Source of the DNA: VRUG01 sp965372745
GTDB lineage: Bacteria; Planctomycetota; Phycisphaerae; Sedimentisphaerales; Anaerobacaceae
DNA length: 64,000 nucleotides
Assembly (NCBI GenBank): GCA_965372745.1
Contig: CBDVDM010000003.1
Location: 1-64,000 of the forward strand
Reading direction: 5' to 3'
How positions within the stretch are numbered: the stretch's first letter is position 1; the number at the start of each line of letters is the position of its first letter. The notes under the pieces are model-generated. The model was not told the origin of the DNA and made no database searches. It saw only the letters and a program-made list of their open reading frames with translations. Shown here one piece after another: positions 42,686 through 52,498 of the stretch. Made by a program: the position numbers and the translations under genes.

Positions 42686-45307
42686 TCAGTCCTTTTCGAT
42701 TTCTTTTTTGATTTCGTTTAACAAATTAATCGCCTCAATAGGAGTCAGATTATTGATATCAGTTGAAGCGAGTTTGTCTAAGACGGATTTGTGTTTTTGG
42801 ACAAATAATGTATCGCTGTCCGGTTCTTTTGTTTTCATTTTAGAAAAATGCTCACCGGTCGCCTCTTTTTGGAAAGTCTCTTCAAGTTCTTCAAGAATTT
42901 CTTTGCTTCTTTCGAGTATCGGCTTTGGCAGGCCGGCTAATTTTGCAACGTGTATACCGTAGCTTTTATCTGTTCCGCCGGGCAAAATCCTGTGCAGAAA
43001 TACAACCTCGTCTGCCCATTCGCGAACTGCGACATTACAGTTCTTTATATTTTCAAACAATTCAGCCAACTCGGTCAATTCGTGATAATGCGTTGCAAAT
43101 AATGTGCGGCATTTTATCTTTGTTGCGATATGCTCTGTTATCGCCCACGCCAGTGACAGGCCGTCATAAGTGCTTGTACCCCTGCCGACCTCATCGAGGA
43201 CTACCAGCGACCTTTCTGTTGCATTATTGATAATGTTGGCGGTTTCAGTCATTTCGACCATAAAAGTGGATTGGCCCCGCGTTAGCTCATCACTTGCTCC
43301 GACTCGTGTAAAAATCCTGTCGACTAATCCGATTGTCGCTTCTTTGGCAGGTATAAACGACCCAGCCTGTGCCATCAATACAAGCAGGGCGGTTTGTCGT
43401 ATATATGTACTTTTGCCGCTCATATTAGGACCGGTGATTACCAGAACGTCACCGGTTTTGTCACCCAGTTCGATATCATTTGGTACGAATTCAGCCCCTA
43501 ACGTTTCAGCTAATACCGGATGTTTGCCTTCGGTTATTAAAAGCCCACCACCGTCGGTCATTGTCGGCCTTATGTAATTGCGTTTTTTCGCCAGATATGC
43601 AAGAGCAGATAGACAATCGCATTGTGCTATGGTGTCGGCTAACTGTTGCAGCCGAGATACATATTGAGCCGTCTGAACTCGAAGCTGCTCGAACAATTGC
43701 ACCTCAAGCTCAAGTGACTTTTCGTTCGCATCCAGCGCCCTGGTCTCATACTCTTTTAATTCTTCTGTGATATAGCGTTCAGCATTTTTTATGGTTTGTT
43801 TGCGAATATAATCAGCAGGCACTTTATCGGATGCCGAGTGATTGACCTCAATATAATAACCGAAAACCCTATTGTAACCAATTTTCAAATTGGCAATACT
43901 GGTTCGTTCTGTCTGCTGTTTTTGGAATTCTGCAAGCCAGCTTCGCCCATCCTTTGAAATAGACCGCAGCGAATCGAGCTTTTCGTCAAAGCCTGCTCTT
44001 ATGACTCCGCCGTCACGAAGATGGGTAGGGCAGTCAGGCCGGATGGCAGCTTCAAGTAAATTCGCAAGCTCGTCCATGCTGTCGCAGTTTTCAGCTAATT
44101 GTAAAAGCAACTCCGCATTCGATTGTTTTAATAGTTCACGTAATTTTGGTATCAGCCGCAATGTCGCCTCCAATGCCAGCATATCTCTCGGATTTGCACG
44201 GTAGGTACTGACTCTGGCTGCAATACGTTCTAAATCTGATATGTTTGATAATAATTTACGAATGTCACTCAATAGGTCTGTTTGCAGGAAATCTTCTATG
44301 GCGTTTTGCCGCAACTCTATCGGTTTTAGCTGGCACAATGGCATACAAAGCCAGCCTCGAAACATCCTCGCCCCCATTCCTGTAAGTGTTTCATCGATGC
44401 AATCCAGGAGTGTCCCTTTTGCACTTTCGCTACGGATAGTCCTTAAAATTTCAAGACTGGTCAGTGACGTCTGGTCGATTTGCAAAAAGTTTCGCCGATT
44501 AATCTTTTTCAGACTCCGGATATGACTTAGCGCTGTTTTTTGTGTTTCGGTTAAGTATTCAATAATAGCGCCAGCCGGGGCAATACTTTCATCACTGTCA
44601 GTAATCCCGAATCCTTCCAGTGTTGCGGTACCGAAATGCTTTAGCAGACGTTGCCTGCTCTGATAAGGGTCGAAATACCACCCGGGACGCTGAGTAACAA
44701 TGGCACCGGTTAATTGCGTGATATTTCTGGTAAGCTTTTTCGTCTCAGCTTCAAACAATTCCCCCCGCATGTCAGCCAATAAACATTCAGCTGGCGACAA
44801 ACGTATCAACTCATCTAACAGCTTCTTTTCTTCAAGTACCTGTGCAAAAAAATGTCCCGTTGAAATGTCCACCCAGCTAATTGCTGCATTTGCCTTTTTG
44901 CTCAGGCTGACGGCACAGAGAAAATTATCTTCCTTTGATTTGAGCAGCATATCATCGGTAAGTGTTCCCGGTGTAACTATCCTGACGACATCACGCTTGA
45001 CAACACCTTTGGCCTGCTTTGGGTTTTCGACCTGCTCACATACCGCCACCTTATAGCCGGCCTGAAGCATCTTTTTAAGATACCCGTCGACAGCATGGTA
45101 GGGCATCCCTGCTAATGGAATTGGATTTTCGCCTTTGCTTCTGCTGGTAAGTGTCAGCCCGCAGACGCGCGAACAGGTTTTGGCGTCCTCATAGAAAGTT
45201 TCATAAAAATCGCCCATGCGGAAAAACAGTATCGCATCCGGATACTTTTGCTTGAAATGATGAAACTGCTTCATTGCTGGAGTTAGTTTTTCTTCTTTTA
45301 AGGCCAT
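42686..45307 (-). CDS. mutS: DNA mismatch repair protein MutS
   Basis: 873-residue MutS1. The mismatch-reading motif FFRMGDFYETFYEDA is near residue 28, followed by the connector, lever and clamp domains, and the ABC-type ATPase with VITGPNMSGKSTYIRQTALL, the LTRGQSTFMVEM signature and VLDEVGRGTSTYDG. A C-terminal helical tail follows. It is eight bases downstream of the mnmE-like gene. mutL is not in the window. The 3' end runs into a GTCTT/GTCGTCTG-rich tract. Confidence 0.97.
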   Translation of the reverse strand: MALKEEKLTPAMKQFHHFKQKYPDAILFFRMGDFYETFYEDAKTCSRVCGLTLTSRSKGENPIPLAGMPYHAVDGYLKKMLQAGYKVAVCEQVENPKQAKGVVKRDVVRIVTPGTLTDDMLLKSKEDNFLCAVSLSKKANAAISWVDISTGHFFAQVLEEKKLLDELIRLSPAECLLADMRGELFEAETKKLTRNITQLTGAIVTQRPGWYFDPYQSRQRLLKHFGTATLEGFGITDSDESIAPAGAIIEYLTETQKTALSHIRSLKKINRRNFLQIDQTSLTSLEILRTIRSESAKGTLLDCIDETLTGMGARMFRGWLCMPLCQLKPIELRQNAIEDFLQTDLLSDIRKLLSNISDLERIAARVSTYRANPRDMLALEATLRLIPKLRELLKQSNAELLLQLAENCDSMDELANLLEAAIRPDCPTHLRDGGVIRAGFDEKLDSLRSISKDGRSWLAEFQKQQTERTSIANLKIGYNRVFGYYIEVNHSASDKVPADYIRKQTIKNAERYITEELKEYETRALDANEKSLELEVQLFEQLRVQTAQYVSRLQQLADTIAQCDCLSALAYLAKKRNYIRPTMTDGGGLLITEGKHPVLAETLGAEFVPNDIELGDKTGDVLVITGPNMSGKSTYIRQTALLVLMAQAGSFIPAKEATIGLVDRIFTRVGASDELTRGQSTFMVEMTETANIINNATERSLVVLDEVGRGTSTYDGLSLAWAITEHIATKIKCRTLFATHYHELTELAELFENIKNCNVAVREWADEVVFLHRILPGGTDKSYGIHVAKLAGLPKPILERSKEILEELEETFQKEATGEHFSKMKTKEPDSDTLFVQKHKSVLDKLASTDINNLTPIEAINLLNEIKKEIEKD

Positions 45308-45315
45308 AACCAGGA

Positions 45316-46488
45316 TTATACAAAAACACGTCCGTTTAACAACTCTGTTATGACAGATTGTGTCTGCTGCGTTGTTTCAGCATTGCAAAGCCGCCTCAAA
45401 AGCTGCTCCTGTCTCGGTGTAAAAGCAACGGCCTGCTGTAAATCAAAATCAGCCATTCCCAAAAGTTCAAGGACACTATCTTTCAAAGTCTCTAACCCCC
45501 GACCCGATTTCGCACTTATCGACACTGTATTTTTAAGGATATTTGGCAGTTTACTTATATCAAACTTTGCCGGCAGGTCTGATTTATTTAGTACCGTCAG
45601 AATTTTTTTATCAGATATTTTTTCGATAACCTTTTTATCAATCTGGTTTTCCGGCTGGCTGACATCCAGAACCATCAGGATCAAATCAGCTTTCCCCAAA
45701 AGCTCCACAGCTTTACCCTGAGCTGCTTTATCAACTGACCCTGATTTTGCCGCCAATACCTCATCCAGTCCAGCTGTGTCAATCAAATTAAGCATGAGAG
45801 GGCCAATTTGGCAATTAGCTGTAACATAATCTCTTGTTGTGCCCTCGATGTCAGTGACTATCGATTTTTCTCTACCGCTTAGGCAATTCAAGAGTGTGCT
45901 TTTACCGGTATTTGGAGGCCCTGCTAAAACCACACGACATCCGTTAATGATTAGTTTGACAGTTGTGCTTAACTTTAATATTTGTTTAGCTTCGGCCTTA
46001 ATTTCGTCGACCGATTCTTTTTTTTCAAGCCATTCGTTAATTACACCAGCCAGGCCTTTCTCGATTTGATTAGCGATTAGTTTACTGGCCTGAAGTGTTT
46101 TTACCTTAGCCATTGTCAGTTTGGCTTCCAACTCGATTGTGCTGACATTTTTTTGGATTTCAGTGATTTTAGACAAAAGCTGCTCAGCTGATACTAATGT
46201 AACCCCATTTTTTTCTAATAAACGCATTATCATTTCTACAATAAGCGCATTGCCGTGACAATGTATTGCAAAGTTATTTTCACCTTCCCAGCCGACAATA
46301 ACACTGTCGATATCCTGATTAGCCTCTGTAATTGTTCCGAGGCAAATCGACGACTTTGCGAGTATTTGTTTTTTTGATACAGGTTTAAAAATTTTTCTGA
46401 TGATAGTTTCAGCTTTTTCGCCGAATACATGGATTGTTGAAATTGCCCCTGCTCCATGACCTGTCATTACCGCTGCAAATGTGTTCAT
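45316..46488 (-). CDS. MnmE-like GTPase, shortened and lacking the C-terminal Cys motif
   Basis: 390 residues against about 450-460 for MnmE. The G domain is intact: GPPNTGKSTLLN (P-loop), DIEGTTRDYV, IDTAGLDEV and NKSDLP, inserted in a helical domain, and the N-terminus resembles the folate-binding domain (TGHGAGAISTIHVFG). The usual MnmE end, FCIGK with the catalytic Cys, is absent; the protein stops at LLNGRVFV. So it is clearly of the TrmE family, but normal tRNA wobble-uridine chemistry is doubtful. mnmG is not in the window. It precedes mutS by eight bases. Confidence 0.85.
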   Translation of the reverse strand: MNTFAAVMTGHGAGAISTIHVFGEKAETIIRKIFKPVSKKQILAKSSICLGTITEANQDIDSVIVGWEGENNFAIHCHGNALIVEMIMRLLEKNGVTLVSAEQLLSKITEIQKNVSTIELEAKLTMAKVKTLQASKLIANQIEKGLAGVINEWLEKKESVDEIKAEAKQILKLSTTVKLIINGCRVVLAGPPNTGKSTLLNCLSGREKSIVTDIEGTTRDYVTANCQIGPLMLNLIDTAGLDEVLAAKSGSVDKAAQGKAVELLGKADLILMVLDVSQPENQIDKKVIEKISDKKILTVLNKSDLPAKFDISKLPNILKNTVSISAKSGRGLETLKDSVLELLGMADFDLQQAVAFTPRQEQLLRRLCNAETTQQTQSVITELLNGRVFV

Positions 46489-46501
46489 CTTGTCCTCCGC
46501 C

Positions 46502-47113
46502 TCATCCAGGGAAATCCCCAGAAACTAAACGTAGTCTTTGCATTATTGACCACAAAATCGGGGTGAAAGGTTTGCCCATAATTATAGCAGGAAAGTTGAT
46601 AATCCATGCGGTGGATGAAGACATTAGACAAAGTCGGATAACCATCCAATAGTTATCGATATCAGTAATTAATAACTCTATGATTGTAGGTACTACTGGC
46701 AACAGACAAAAACCAAGCAATATAACCCTTTTTGCTTTTGTTATATTTGTTTGGAAAAAAGATAAAAATCCAATAGAGAAACATGTCCAGCCTAATGCCG
46801 GAATAATATTAATCAAAAGAGTCTGGAAAGCAAATTTTATGTCAATTGTTCTTGTTGGCTCAATATTCGAGAACGCCTTGATTATTTTGGTAATTGGCAT
46901 GACCATCAATGTTGTCCAAAGAAGAACAAGAAAAAGAATTATGAATATGTCTGTTACTTTACTGATTGTTTTTTTGTGTTTAATAAAGAATTTATTAGGT
47001 TTTGGCGGTGGCGGGGTTTTGCCCCAAAAGTAATGAATTATCCAGACAAAAAACAAAATGGCAAACCAGAACCAATAACTAAAAAGCAGCTTTGGTATTG
47101 ATAGTAATACCAT
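46502..47113 (-). CDS. Multi-pass membrane protein, unknown function
   Basis: 203 residues with four to five strongly hydrophobic segments, the first beginning at LLFSYWFWFAILFFVWIIHY and followed by a short Pro/Lys stretch (TPPPPKPNKFF). No family recognised. It is the fourth gene of the rpmA-obgE-coaX row, 17 bases after coaX and 13 before the mnmE-like gene, so it is probably co-transcribed with them. Confidence 0.75.
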   Translation of the reverse strand: MVLLSIPKLLFSYWFWFAILFFVWIIHYFWGKTPPPPKPNKFFIKHKKTISKVTDIFIILFLVLLWTTLMVMPITKIIKAFSNIEPTRTIDIKFAFQTLLINIIPALGWTCFSIGFLSFFQTNITKAKRVILLGFCLLPVVPTIIELLITDIDNYWMVIRLCLMSSSTAWIINFPAIIMGKPFTPILWSIMQRLRLVSGDFPG

Positions 47114-47130
47114 CTAAATATCCCTAAATA

Positions 47131-47919
47131 TTATTCGTTTTGTTCATCAATATATTTGCGAAAGGTCAGAGCGATACCTCTTACAACAAGGTCAGGGACA
47201 AATGAATCGATGAACTGACAGTCCTGCTGTATGATTTTTGCCCCGGCTCCCGTAATAACTGTCTGTGGCCATTTTCCAATTTTTTCAGCGAAACGCCGGA
47301 TGACCTCTTCCAGTGCCCCGACAACAGAATAATACAAACCGCAGTTAATAGCTTCTGCTGTGTTCTTTCCGTATGGCTCGGCAGGTCTGGTGACTTTTAT
47401 TTTTGGAAGCTGTGCCGTGTTTTCCTTCAATGCCTTTGCACTGATTTCAAAACCGGGTAGTATTACGCCGCCCTGGAAAATCCCGTTGTCATCTACAAGG
47501 TCAATTGTAATCGCTGTTCCGATATCTGCCACAACTACCGCTTCGTCTGCGACCGAATAGGCCGCGAAGGCAGAGACAACCCGGTCTGTGCCGAGCTTAT
47601 CAGGCTCATCCACACAGGCTGTCAACGGCAGAGGAATATCTTTTCCGATGCTCATTATTTTTTCGCTGAACTCATCTTTGACAATTTTGCCGATTGTTTT
47701 AGTCCATGCAGGTTTGACACTGCTTACTACGAAAAAGCCGTCACGTTTTTTTTCTTTTGACCCCTTTACAATTGGGATTTTTTCCCACGCGGATTTCAAG
47801 CATTTAGTGAGTTCGTCAGTTGAGTCGCCGGGCATCAAATCGATAGTCTTTTGCTCATCTTTTAGAAACAAGGCTATTGAAATATTTGTATTGCCGATAT
47901 CGACTGCAATAATATTCAT
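47131..47919 (-). CDS. coaX: Type III pantothenate kinase
   Basis: First step of coenzyme A synthesis; the CoaX type needs a monovalent cation. The 262-residue ASKHA-fold protein has IAVDIGNTNISIALF at the N-terminus, GTDRVVSAFAAY, VVADIGTAITIDLVD, FQGGVILPGFEISAKAL and VITGAGAKI. It lies four bases downstream of obgE. Confidence 0.95.
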   Translation of the reverse strand: MNIIAVDIGNTNISIALFLKDEQKTIDLMPGDSTDELTKCLKSAWEKIPIVKGSKEKKRDGFFVVSSVKPAWTKTIGKIVKDEFSEKIMSIGKDIPLPLTACVDEPDKLGTDRVVSAFAAYSVADEAVVVADIGTAITIDLVDDNGIFQGGVILPGFEISAKALKENTAQLPKIKVTRPAEPYGKNTAEAINCGLYYSVVGALEEVIRRFAEKIGKWPQTVITGAGAKIIQQDCQFIDSFVPDLVVRGIALTFRKYIDEQNE

Positions 47920-47923
47920 AATT

Positions 47924-48928
47924 CTACCCCGCTGATTCCTTTATCTCTTTAACTTTTTGCCATAACTGCTCGCATAATTTATTGATTCCCTGCCCGGTCA
48001 CCGCTGATATAGGTAATATTTTTTTGCCTAACTTTTCTTCCAGTTTCTTTATAGTTTTTCCATCAGGGTCGAGGTCGATTTTATTTGCGATGATAAGTTC
48101 AGTCTTTTGTCCCAAAGCATCGCTGTATTGACAAAGCTCCTGACGTATCGAGTGGTAATTCTCAACCGGGTCTGAACCGTCAGCCGGCATTATATCAAGG
48201 ATATGAGCTATGATTGTAGTTCTTTCTATATGTTTTAGAAATTCAAACCCTAATCCCGCTCCATTATGTGCACCTTCTATCAGGCCGGGAATGTCAGCCA
48301 TTACAAACCGCCTGTAATCACTCAGCTCAACAATTCCAAGTACCGGTTCAAGTGTTGTGAAAGGATAATCTGCAATTTTCGGTCTTGCAGCGGAACAGCG
48401 GGATACGAGTGTACTCTTGCCGGCGTTTGGCTTGCCTACCAGCCCGACATCAGCGATTAGTTTTAGTTCAAGCCTGATATTTCGCTGCTGTCCCTTTTTA
48501 CCCGGCGTAGTTATTCTCGGTGCCTGGTTTATAGCTGTCGCAAATGACTTATTGCCTCTGCCCCCTTTACCGCCTTTACAGATACAGACCTTCATCCCGA
48601 TTTCGTTCATATCTTTCAGCATAAGATCAATATCTATGTCATATATCAACGTACCAGGCGGTACCTTGATTATCAGGTCATCACCATCGCCGCCGTGCTT
48701 GTTATTTCCTTCACCATCCCTGCCGTTGCCGGCCCGCCAGTGATGTTTACCCGCAAAGTCAATCAGTGTATCGAGATTTTCCACCGCCTCAAAATAAACG
48801 CTTCCGCCCCTGCCTCCGTCACCACCGTTGGGGCCGCCCTTGGGAATGAACTTTTCCCGGCGAAAGCTTAGACAGCCGTTACCGCCGTTGCCTGCCTTGA
48901 CCTGGATTTTCGCTTCATCTATAAACAT
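47924..48928 (-). CDS. obgE: GTPase Obg, ribosome assembly
   Basis: 334 residues: the glycine-rich Obg fold (residues 1-158, beginning FIDEAKIQVKAGNGGNG and rich in GGDGGRGG) followed by the G domain with LVGKPNAGKSTLVS, DIPGLIEGAHNGAGLG and NKIDL. The C-terminal OCT domain is absent, as in many Obg proteins. It lies downstream of rpmA, the usual L27-Obg order, but a terminator hairpin sits between them, so readthrough or a second promoter is needed. Confidence 0.96.
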   Translation of the reverse strand: MFIDEAKIQVKAGNGGNGCLSFRREKFIPKGGPNGGDGGRGGSVYFEAVENLDTLIDFAGKHHWRAGNGRDGEGNNKHGGDGDDLIIKVPPGTLIYDIDIDLMLKDMNEIGMKVCICKGGKGGRGNKSFATAINQAPRITTPGKKGQQRNIRLELKLIADVGLVGKPNAGKSTLVSRCSAARPKIADYPFTTLEPVLGIVELSDYRRFVMADIPGLIEGAHNGAGLGFEFLKHIERTTIIAHILDIMPADGSDPVENYHSIRQELCQYSDALGQKTELIIANKIDLDPDGKTIKKLEEKLGKKILPISAVTGQGINKLCEQLWQKVKEIKESAG

Positions 48929-48960
48929 AATTAGTATATCGTATGTCGTATTGTGTATAA

Positions 48961-48990
48961 AAAAAGGATGGCAGTTTAACCATCCTTTTT
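48961..48990 (-). terminator. Terminator between rpmA and obgE
   Basis: ggatgg/ccatcc stem flanked by A and T runs on both sides, so it can act in either direction. Confidence 0.8.
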
Positions 48991-49020
48991 GAGTTTTTAT
49001 TTTTGTTTAAAATATCTTTT

Positions 49021-49254
49021 TCAGACAACGTGGATTTTTCTGCCCTGGAATTCTACAGTGCCGGCATTGGTAGCAAATAATGTATAGTCTCTACCCATGC
49101 GAACATTCACACCGGCAAAAAATTTTGTTCCGCACTGCTTGACAATGATTGAGCCGGCTTTGGCTGTTTGGCCACCAAACAACTTTACGCCTCTAAATTG
49201 AGGATTGCTGTCCCGGCCATTCCGTGAAGAACCTTGTCCCTTTTTATGTGCCAT
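49021..49254 (-). CDS. rpmA: 50S ribosomal protein L27 (bL27)
   Basis: 77 residues. It starts AHKKGQGSSRNGRDSNPQFR, then GVKLFGGQTAKAGSIIVKQC and the C-terminal AGTVEFQGRK. No N-terminal cleavable Firmicutes-type extension. rplU (L21), which normally precedes it, is not present; the upstream neighbour is a TlpA-like gene. Confidence 0.97.
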   Translation of the reverse strand: MAHKKGQGSSRNGRDSNPQFRGVKLFGGQTAKAGSIIVKQCGTKFFAGVNVRMGRDYTLFATNAGTVEFQGRKIHVV

Positions 49255-49380
49255 TGTTCTATACCTCTATGCTAATAACCATATCAATTTCCCTTAATTT
49301 ATAAGGGAAGCAAGCATTTTAGCTTTCAAATCAGTCTTTGTCCAGAGAAATATTTTAATTTATTTTTTCAAAAAACCTGC

Positions 49381-50037
49381 CTATTGTGTGCCGGCTAATA
49401 CAATCGCCTTCATTTCCCCCAGCGATAATATCCCTTCGGTTGCCAGTTTTATATTGCCTTCAGGGTCTATAAAAAAGCTGGAAGGTAAATTATTTATCCT
49501 GTTAAATGGTGCCGGCATCGACCAGAGAGATGTTGGAACAATGGTATAGTTGACCTTATGTTCTTTTGCAAATGCCTTTATCAATCGCATGGGGTTATTT
49601 GGTGCTACATGGGATATAGCTAATATCTTGAGTTTATCTTCATCAAGAATATTATTTAACGCCTTGATATGCGGCACTTCCGTTATGCAGGGTCCGCACC
49701 AAGTCGCCCAGAACACGAGCATCACATTCCTGCCGCGATAATTACTTAACTTATGCACCTTGCCGCTAAGGTCAGTTACAGTAAAATCGGACGCCGGTTT
49801 GCCAATCCAATTACGGTAAGCTATATTCCAATAAGTTCGAGCATTGATTATATCAGCTAAACTCGGTTTAGGATTGTCGATACCTTTGATATCCTCAGTC
49901 AGCGGCAGTTGTAAGTGGACACCAGTTTCCTGGACGGCCTGCCTTTTGACTGCTGCAACAACCAGCGTACCGGCAAGTATAACTACAAAAATCAGAACAA
50001 ATGGCCAAAGATTCGCTTTTTTCTTTTCATCGGACAT
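49381..50037 (-). CDS. Membrane-anchored TlpA/ResA-like thiol-disulfide protein
   Basis: 218 residues. A Lys-rich start is followed by a membrane anchor (WPFVLIFVVILAGTLVVAAV, residues 11-30), a linker, and a thioredoxin fold with VFWATWCGPCITEVPHIKAL (CGPC active site) and the cis-Pro region LPSSFFIDPEGNI. It probably acts on periplasmic or lumenal disulfides, for example cytochrome or secreted-protein maturation. It is divergent from the antiporter gene. Confidence 0.9.
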   Translation of the reverse strand: MSDEKKKANLWPFVLIFVVILAGTLVVAAVKRQAVQETGVHLQLPLTEDIKGIDNPKPSLADIINARTYWNIAYRNWIGKPASDFTVTDLSGKVHKLSNYRGRNVMLVFWATWCGPCITEVPHIKALNNILDEDKLKILAISHVAPNNPMRLIKAFAKEHKVNYTIVPTSLWSMPAPFNRINNLPSSFFIDPEGNIKLATEGILSLGEMKAIVLAGTQ

Positions 50038-50253
50038 TTTAAATTCTCTCGTCGTTTAGATATCGAAACAACGTCACTCTAACATAAATACGCTGTGATT
50101 TAAAGTGCAAACCGGCAATTTTACTACGCTTTTGATGTTATGATTGTTCTTTGGCTGTTCGATGCGAAAGTGTTGCTTAAAGCCCAAAAAACCGATAAGA
50201 TATTAATAAAAGATGGTATTCGGAAAGTGTGCAATTTTGGAGCATTTGTAAGT

Positions 50254-51984
50254 ATGGATATAGTTATTTCCTCAATAAATCCTGCCGGTACAGCGGAATT
50301 GTGTACCAGTATTCTCGGGCGTTCTGAGCCCAATTTAATACTTTTATTCGGCATAGTGGTTTTGCTTGGTACTTTTGGTGCCCGTCTTTTCCAAAGGTTA
50401 CATATCCCCCAGGTAGTCGGTTATATCGTCGTAGGCATTCTTCTCGGCGATGTTTCCGGTCTAATTGGCACCGAGTTAATCGAAACTCTCAGGCCATTTA
50501 CTCTTTTTGCGCTGGGTATCATTGGTTTTATGATTGGCGGCGAACTGCGAGGGGACGTTTTTAAAAAATATGGAAAACAGTTTTTTATCATCCTTTTCTC
50601 ACAGGGTATCGGAGCCTTTGTCTTAGTTGCAATCGGCACATCGGCAGTTGCATGGTTTATTCTGGATGATATCTATATTTCAATTGCAGTGGGAATTGTA
50701 CTGGGTGCAATTGCCTCAGCTACTGCACCTGCTGCCACGGTAAACGTTTTATGGGAATATAAGACCAGAGGGCCTTTGACCGCTGCAGTATTAGCTGTCG
50801 TTGCTCTCGACGATGCTCTTGCACTGTTGCTGTACCGTGGTGCTGCAACCGCCGCTCAAGCGCTTACGGGCACGGGACATGATTCTGTTCTGACTTCCAT
50901 CTTGGTACTTTTGGCCGAAATCATAGGTGCGGTACTGCTGGGTTTTCTGGCAGGAGTGTTGCTGTATTTTATTCTAAAGTTTGTCAGAGATGACGATAAG
51001 GTTCTTGCGTTTTCGTTAGCAGGTCTTTTGATTGTTGTTGGAGTTGCAATAATATTTGATATTGGGCCGATTCTGCCGGCGATGACACTTGGTATTACGA
51101 CTGCCAATCTGGCACCGCGTCAGAGCAAAAATATCTTCGAGCTTATCAAAAAATTCTCGCCGCCTGTCTACGTCTCGTTTTTTGTTCTTGCCGGTGCCCA
51201 CATGGAATTTGGAAGGGTATCTTCAGGACTGGTTATTATGATTGTGGTCTATATCCTGCTGCGGGCAATTGGTAAAATAGTTGGCGCATGGTGGGGAGGG
51301 AAGTATTCAGACGCACCTGAGGTGGTGCAAAAATATCTGGGAATTTGCCTGCTGCCGCAGGCGGGTGTGGCTATCGGTCTTGCTATACTTGCAGGACAGC
51401 AATTTAATGCAGAATTTGGTAAAATCATTATCATGGTTGTTATGATAGGTACATTTATAATGGAAGTACTTGGTCCGATGCTGGTTAAAGTCGGCGTCAC
51501 AAAAGCCGGTGAGGTTGGGATGAATGTTACCGAAGAAGACCTGATAAAGGTTTATACAGTTGAAAATGTTATGGACGCTCAGCCAACGAACATATCTCAT
51601 GACCTGCCGTTACAGCAGATTCTTGAAACCTTCAGTAAAAACGAAAGCGTCTATTATCCGGTAATCGATAACAAAATTAATATTACAGGTATTATTACCA
51701 TTGCAGGTATCAAGGAGATGTTCGCCAATCAGGATGTTGCCGGCTGGCTGCTGGCATGTGATGTGGCAGAACCGGTATTAGACAAAACAACTTTGAAAAA
51801 ACCGCTTGAAGAGGCTATTGAGTATATGCAGCGGTATGGCCTGGAAAATATGCCTGTAGTTGCCGGTGAGGATAGTGATAAACTTGTTGGTGTCTTGGAT
51901 TATCGCAAAGCATTGCGAAAAATCAGTGCCGAGGTACTGCGAAGACGGGAAATGGCTGATACAATGGCCTTGACCGGCGCCTAA
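50254..51984 (+). CDS. CPA2-type cation/proton antiporter with CBS domain pair
   Basis: About 577 residues from the ATG at 50254 (ggag upstream); the frame is open to 50140 but the added sequence is unlike a membrane protein. Around 12 membrane segments begin at NLILLFGIVVLLGTFGARLF, with GYIVVGILLGD, LGAIASATAPAATVNVL and LDDALALLLY; the ASATAPA and Asp-Asp region is typical of Kef/NapA-like antiporters. The C-terminus (from about residue 440) carries two CBS motifs (YTVENVMDAQPTNI, YPVIDNKINITGIIT), probably nucleotide-sensing and regulatory. Confidence 0.85.
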   Translation: MDIVISSINPAGTAELCTSILGRSEPNLILLFGIVVLLGTFGARLFQRLHIPQVVGYIVVGILLGDVSGLIGTELIETLRPFTLFALGIIGFMIGGELRGDVFKKYGKQFFIILFSQGIGAFVLVAIGTSAVAWFILDDIYISIAVGIVLGAIASATAPAATVNVLWEYKTRGPLTAAVLAVVALDDALALLLYRGAATAAQALTGTGHDSVLTSILVLLAEIIGAVLLGFLAGVLLYFILKFVRDDDKVLAFSLAGLLIVVGVAIIFDIGPILPAMTLGITTANLAPRQSKNIFELIKKFSPPVYVSFFVLAGAHMEFGRVSSGLVIMIVVYILLRAIGKIVGAWWGGKYSDAPEVVQKYLGICLLPQAGVAIGLAILAGQQFNAEFGKIIIMVVMIGTFIMEVLGPMLVKVGVTKAGEVGMNVTEEDLIKVYTVENVMDAQPTNISHDLPLQQILETFSKNESVYYPVIDNKINITGIITIAGIKEMFANQDVAGWLLACDVAEPVLDKTTLKKPLEEAIEYMQRYGLENMPVVAGEDSDKLVGVLDYRKALRKISAEVLRRREMADTMALTGA

Positions 51985-52090
51985 CAAAACGGACGTTAGT
52001 CCGGATTAAGGTAAAAAATTTTTAGAGATGCCCCGAAGTTTTAAGTTGGCTTTTTGGGCCTGATTTAGGGTTTAATAATGTGGTGCTGTT

Positions 52091-52462
52091 TTGAAGCTGT
52101 TTTCGTTTCCAAAAACTAAAAGACTCGTTAAAAATGAGCAATTCAAGGCTGTGTTAAGCCGTAAGCTCTGTGTTAGCAATAACTTACTTGTGCTCTATAT
52201 GGCGGAAAATCAGGCTCGAGACCGCCGATTGGGTATCTCTATTGGTAAGTCATGCGGCAATGCAGTGGTGCGGAACAGGTTGAAAAGGCTTTTAAGGGAG
52301 GCATTCAGGCTAAGCCGGCAGAACCTTCCAGACGGTTTCGATTACCTGTTTATGGTCTCAGCTAAATGGGCAGAAAACTATAAATTATCTGACGTTAATC
52401 TTCAATTGGTTAGAAAATCGCTTCTCGAATTGGTCGATAAAGCAGTTAAGAAAATAAAATAG
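52091..52462 (+). CDS. rnpA: Ribonuclease P protein component
   Basis: Protein subunit of the tRNA 5'-processing ribozyme. 123 residues, with the conserved Phe-Pro start (FSFPKTKRLVKNEQFKAVL), the RRLGISIGKSCGNAVVRNRL block and the RNR signature continued by KRLLREAFR. The start is TTG at 52091. rpmH, its nearly universal neighbour, is absent here. It is followed by a MerR-like gene after 36 bases. The RNase P RNA was not found in this window. Confidence 0.93.
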   Translation: MKLFSFPKTKRLVKNEQFKAVLSRKLCVSNNLLVLYMAENQARDRRLGISIGKSCGNAVVRNRLKRLLREAFRLSRQNLPDGFDYLFMVSAKWAENYKLSDVNLQLVRKSLLELVDKAVKKIK

Positions 52463-52498
52463 GGCTAAGTAAACAGAAATTTAGCGAGGTTATTTGGT

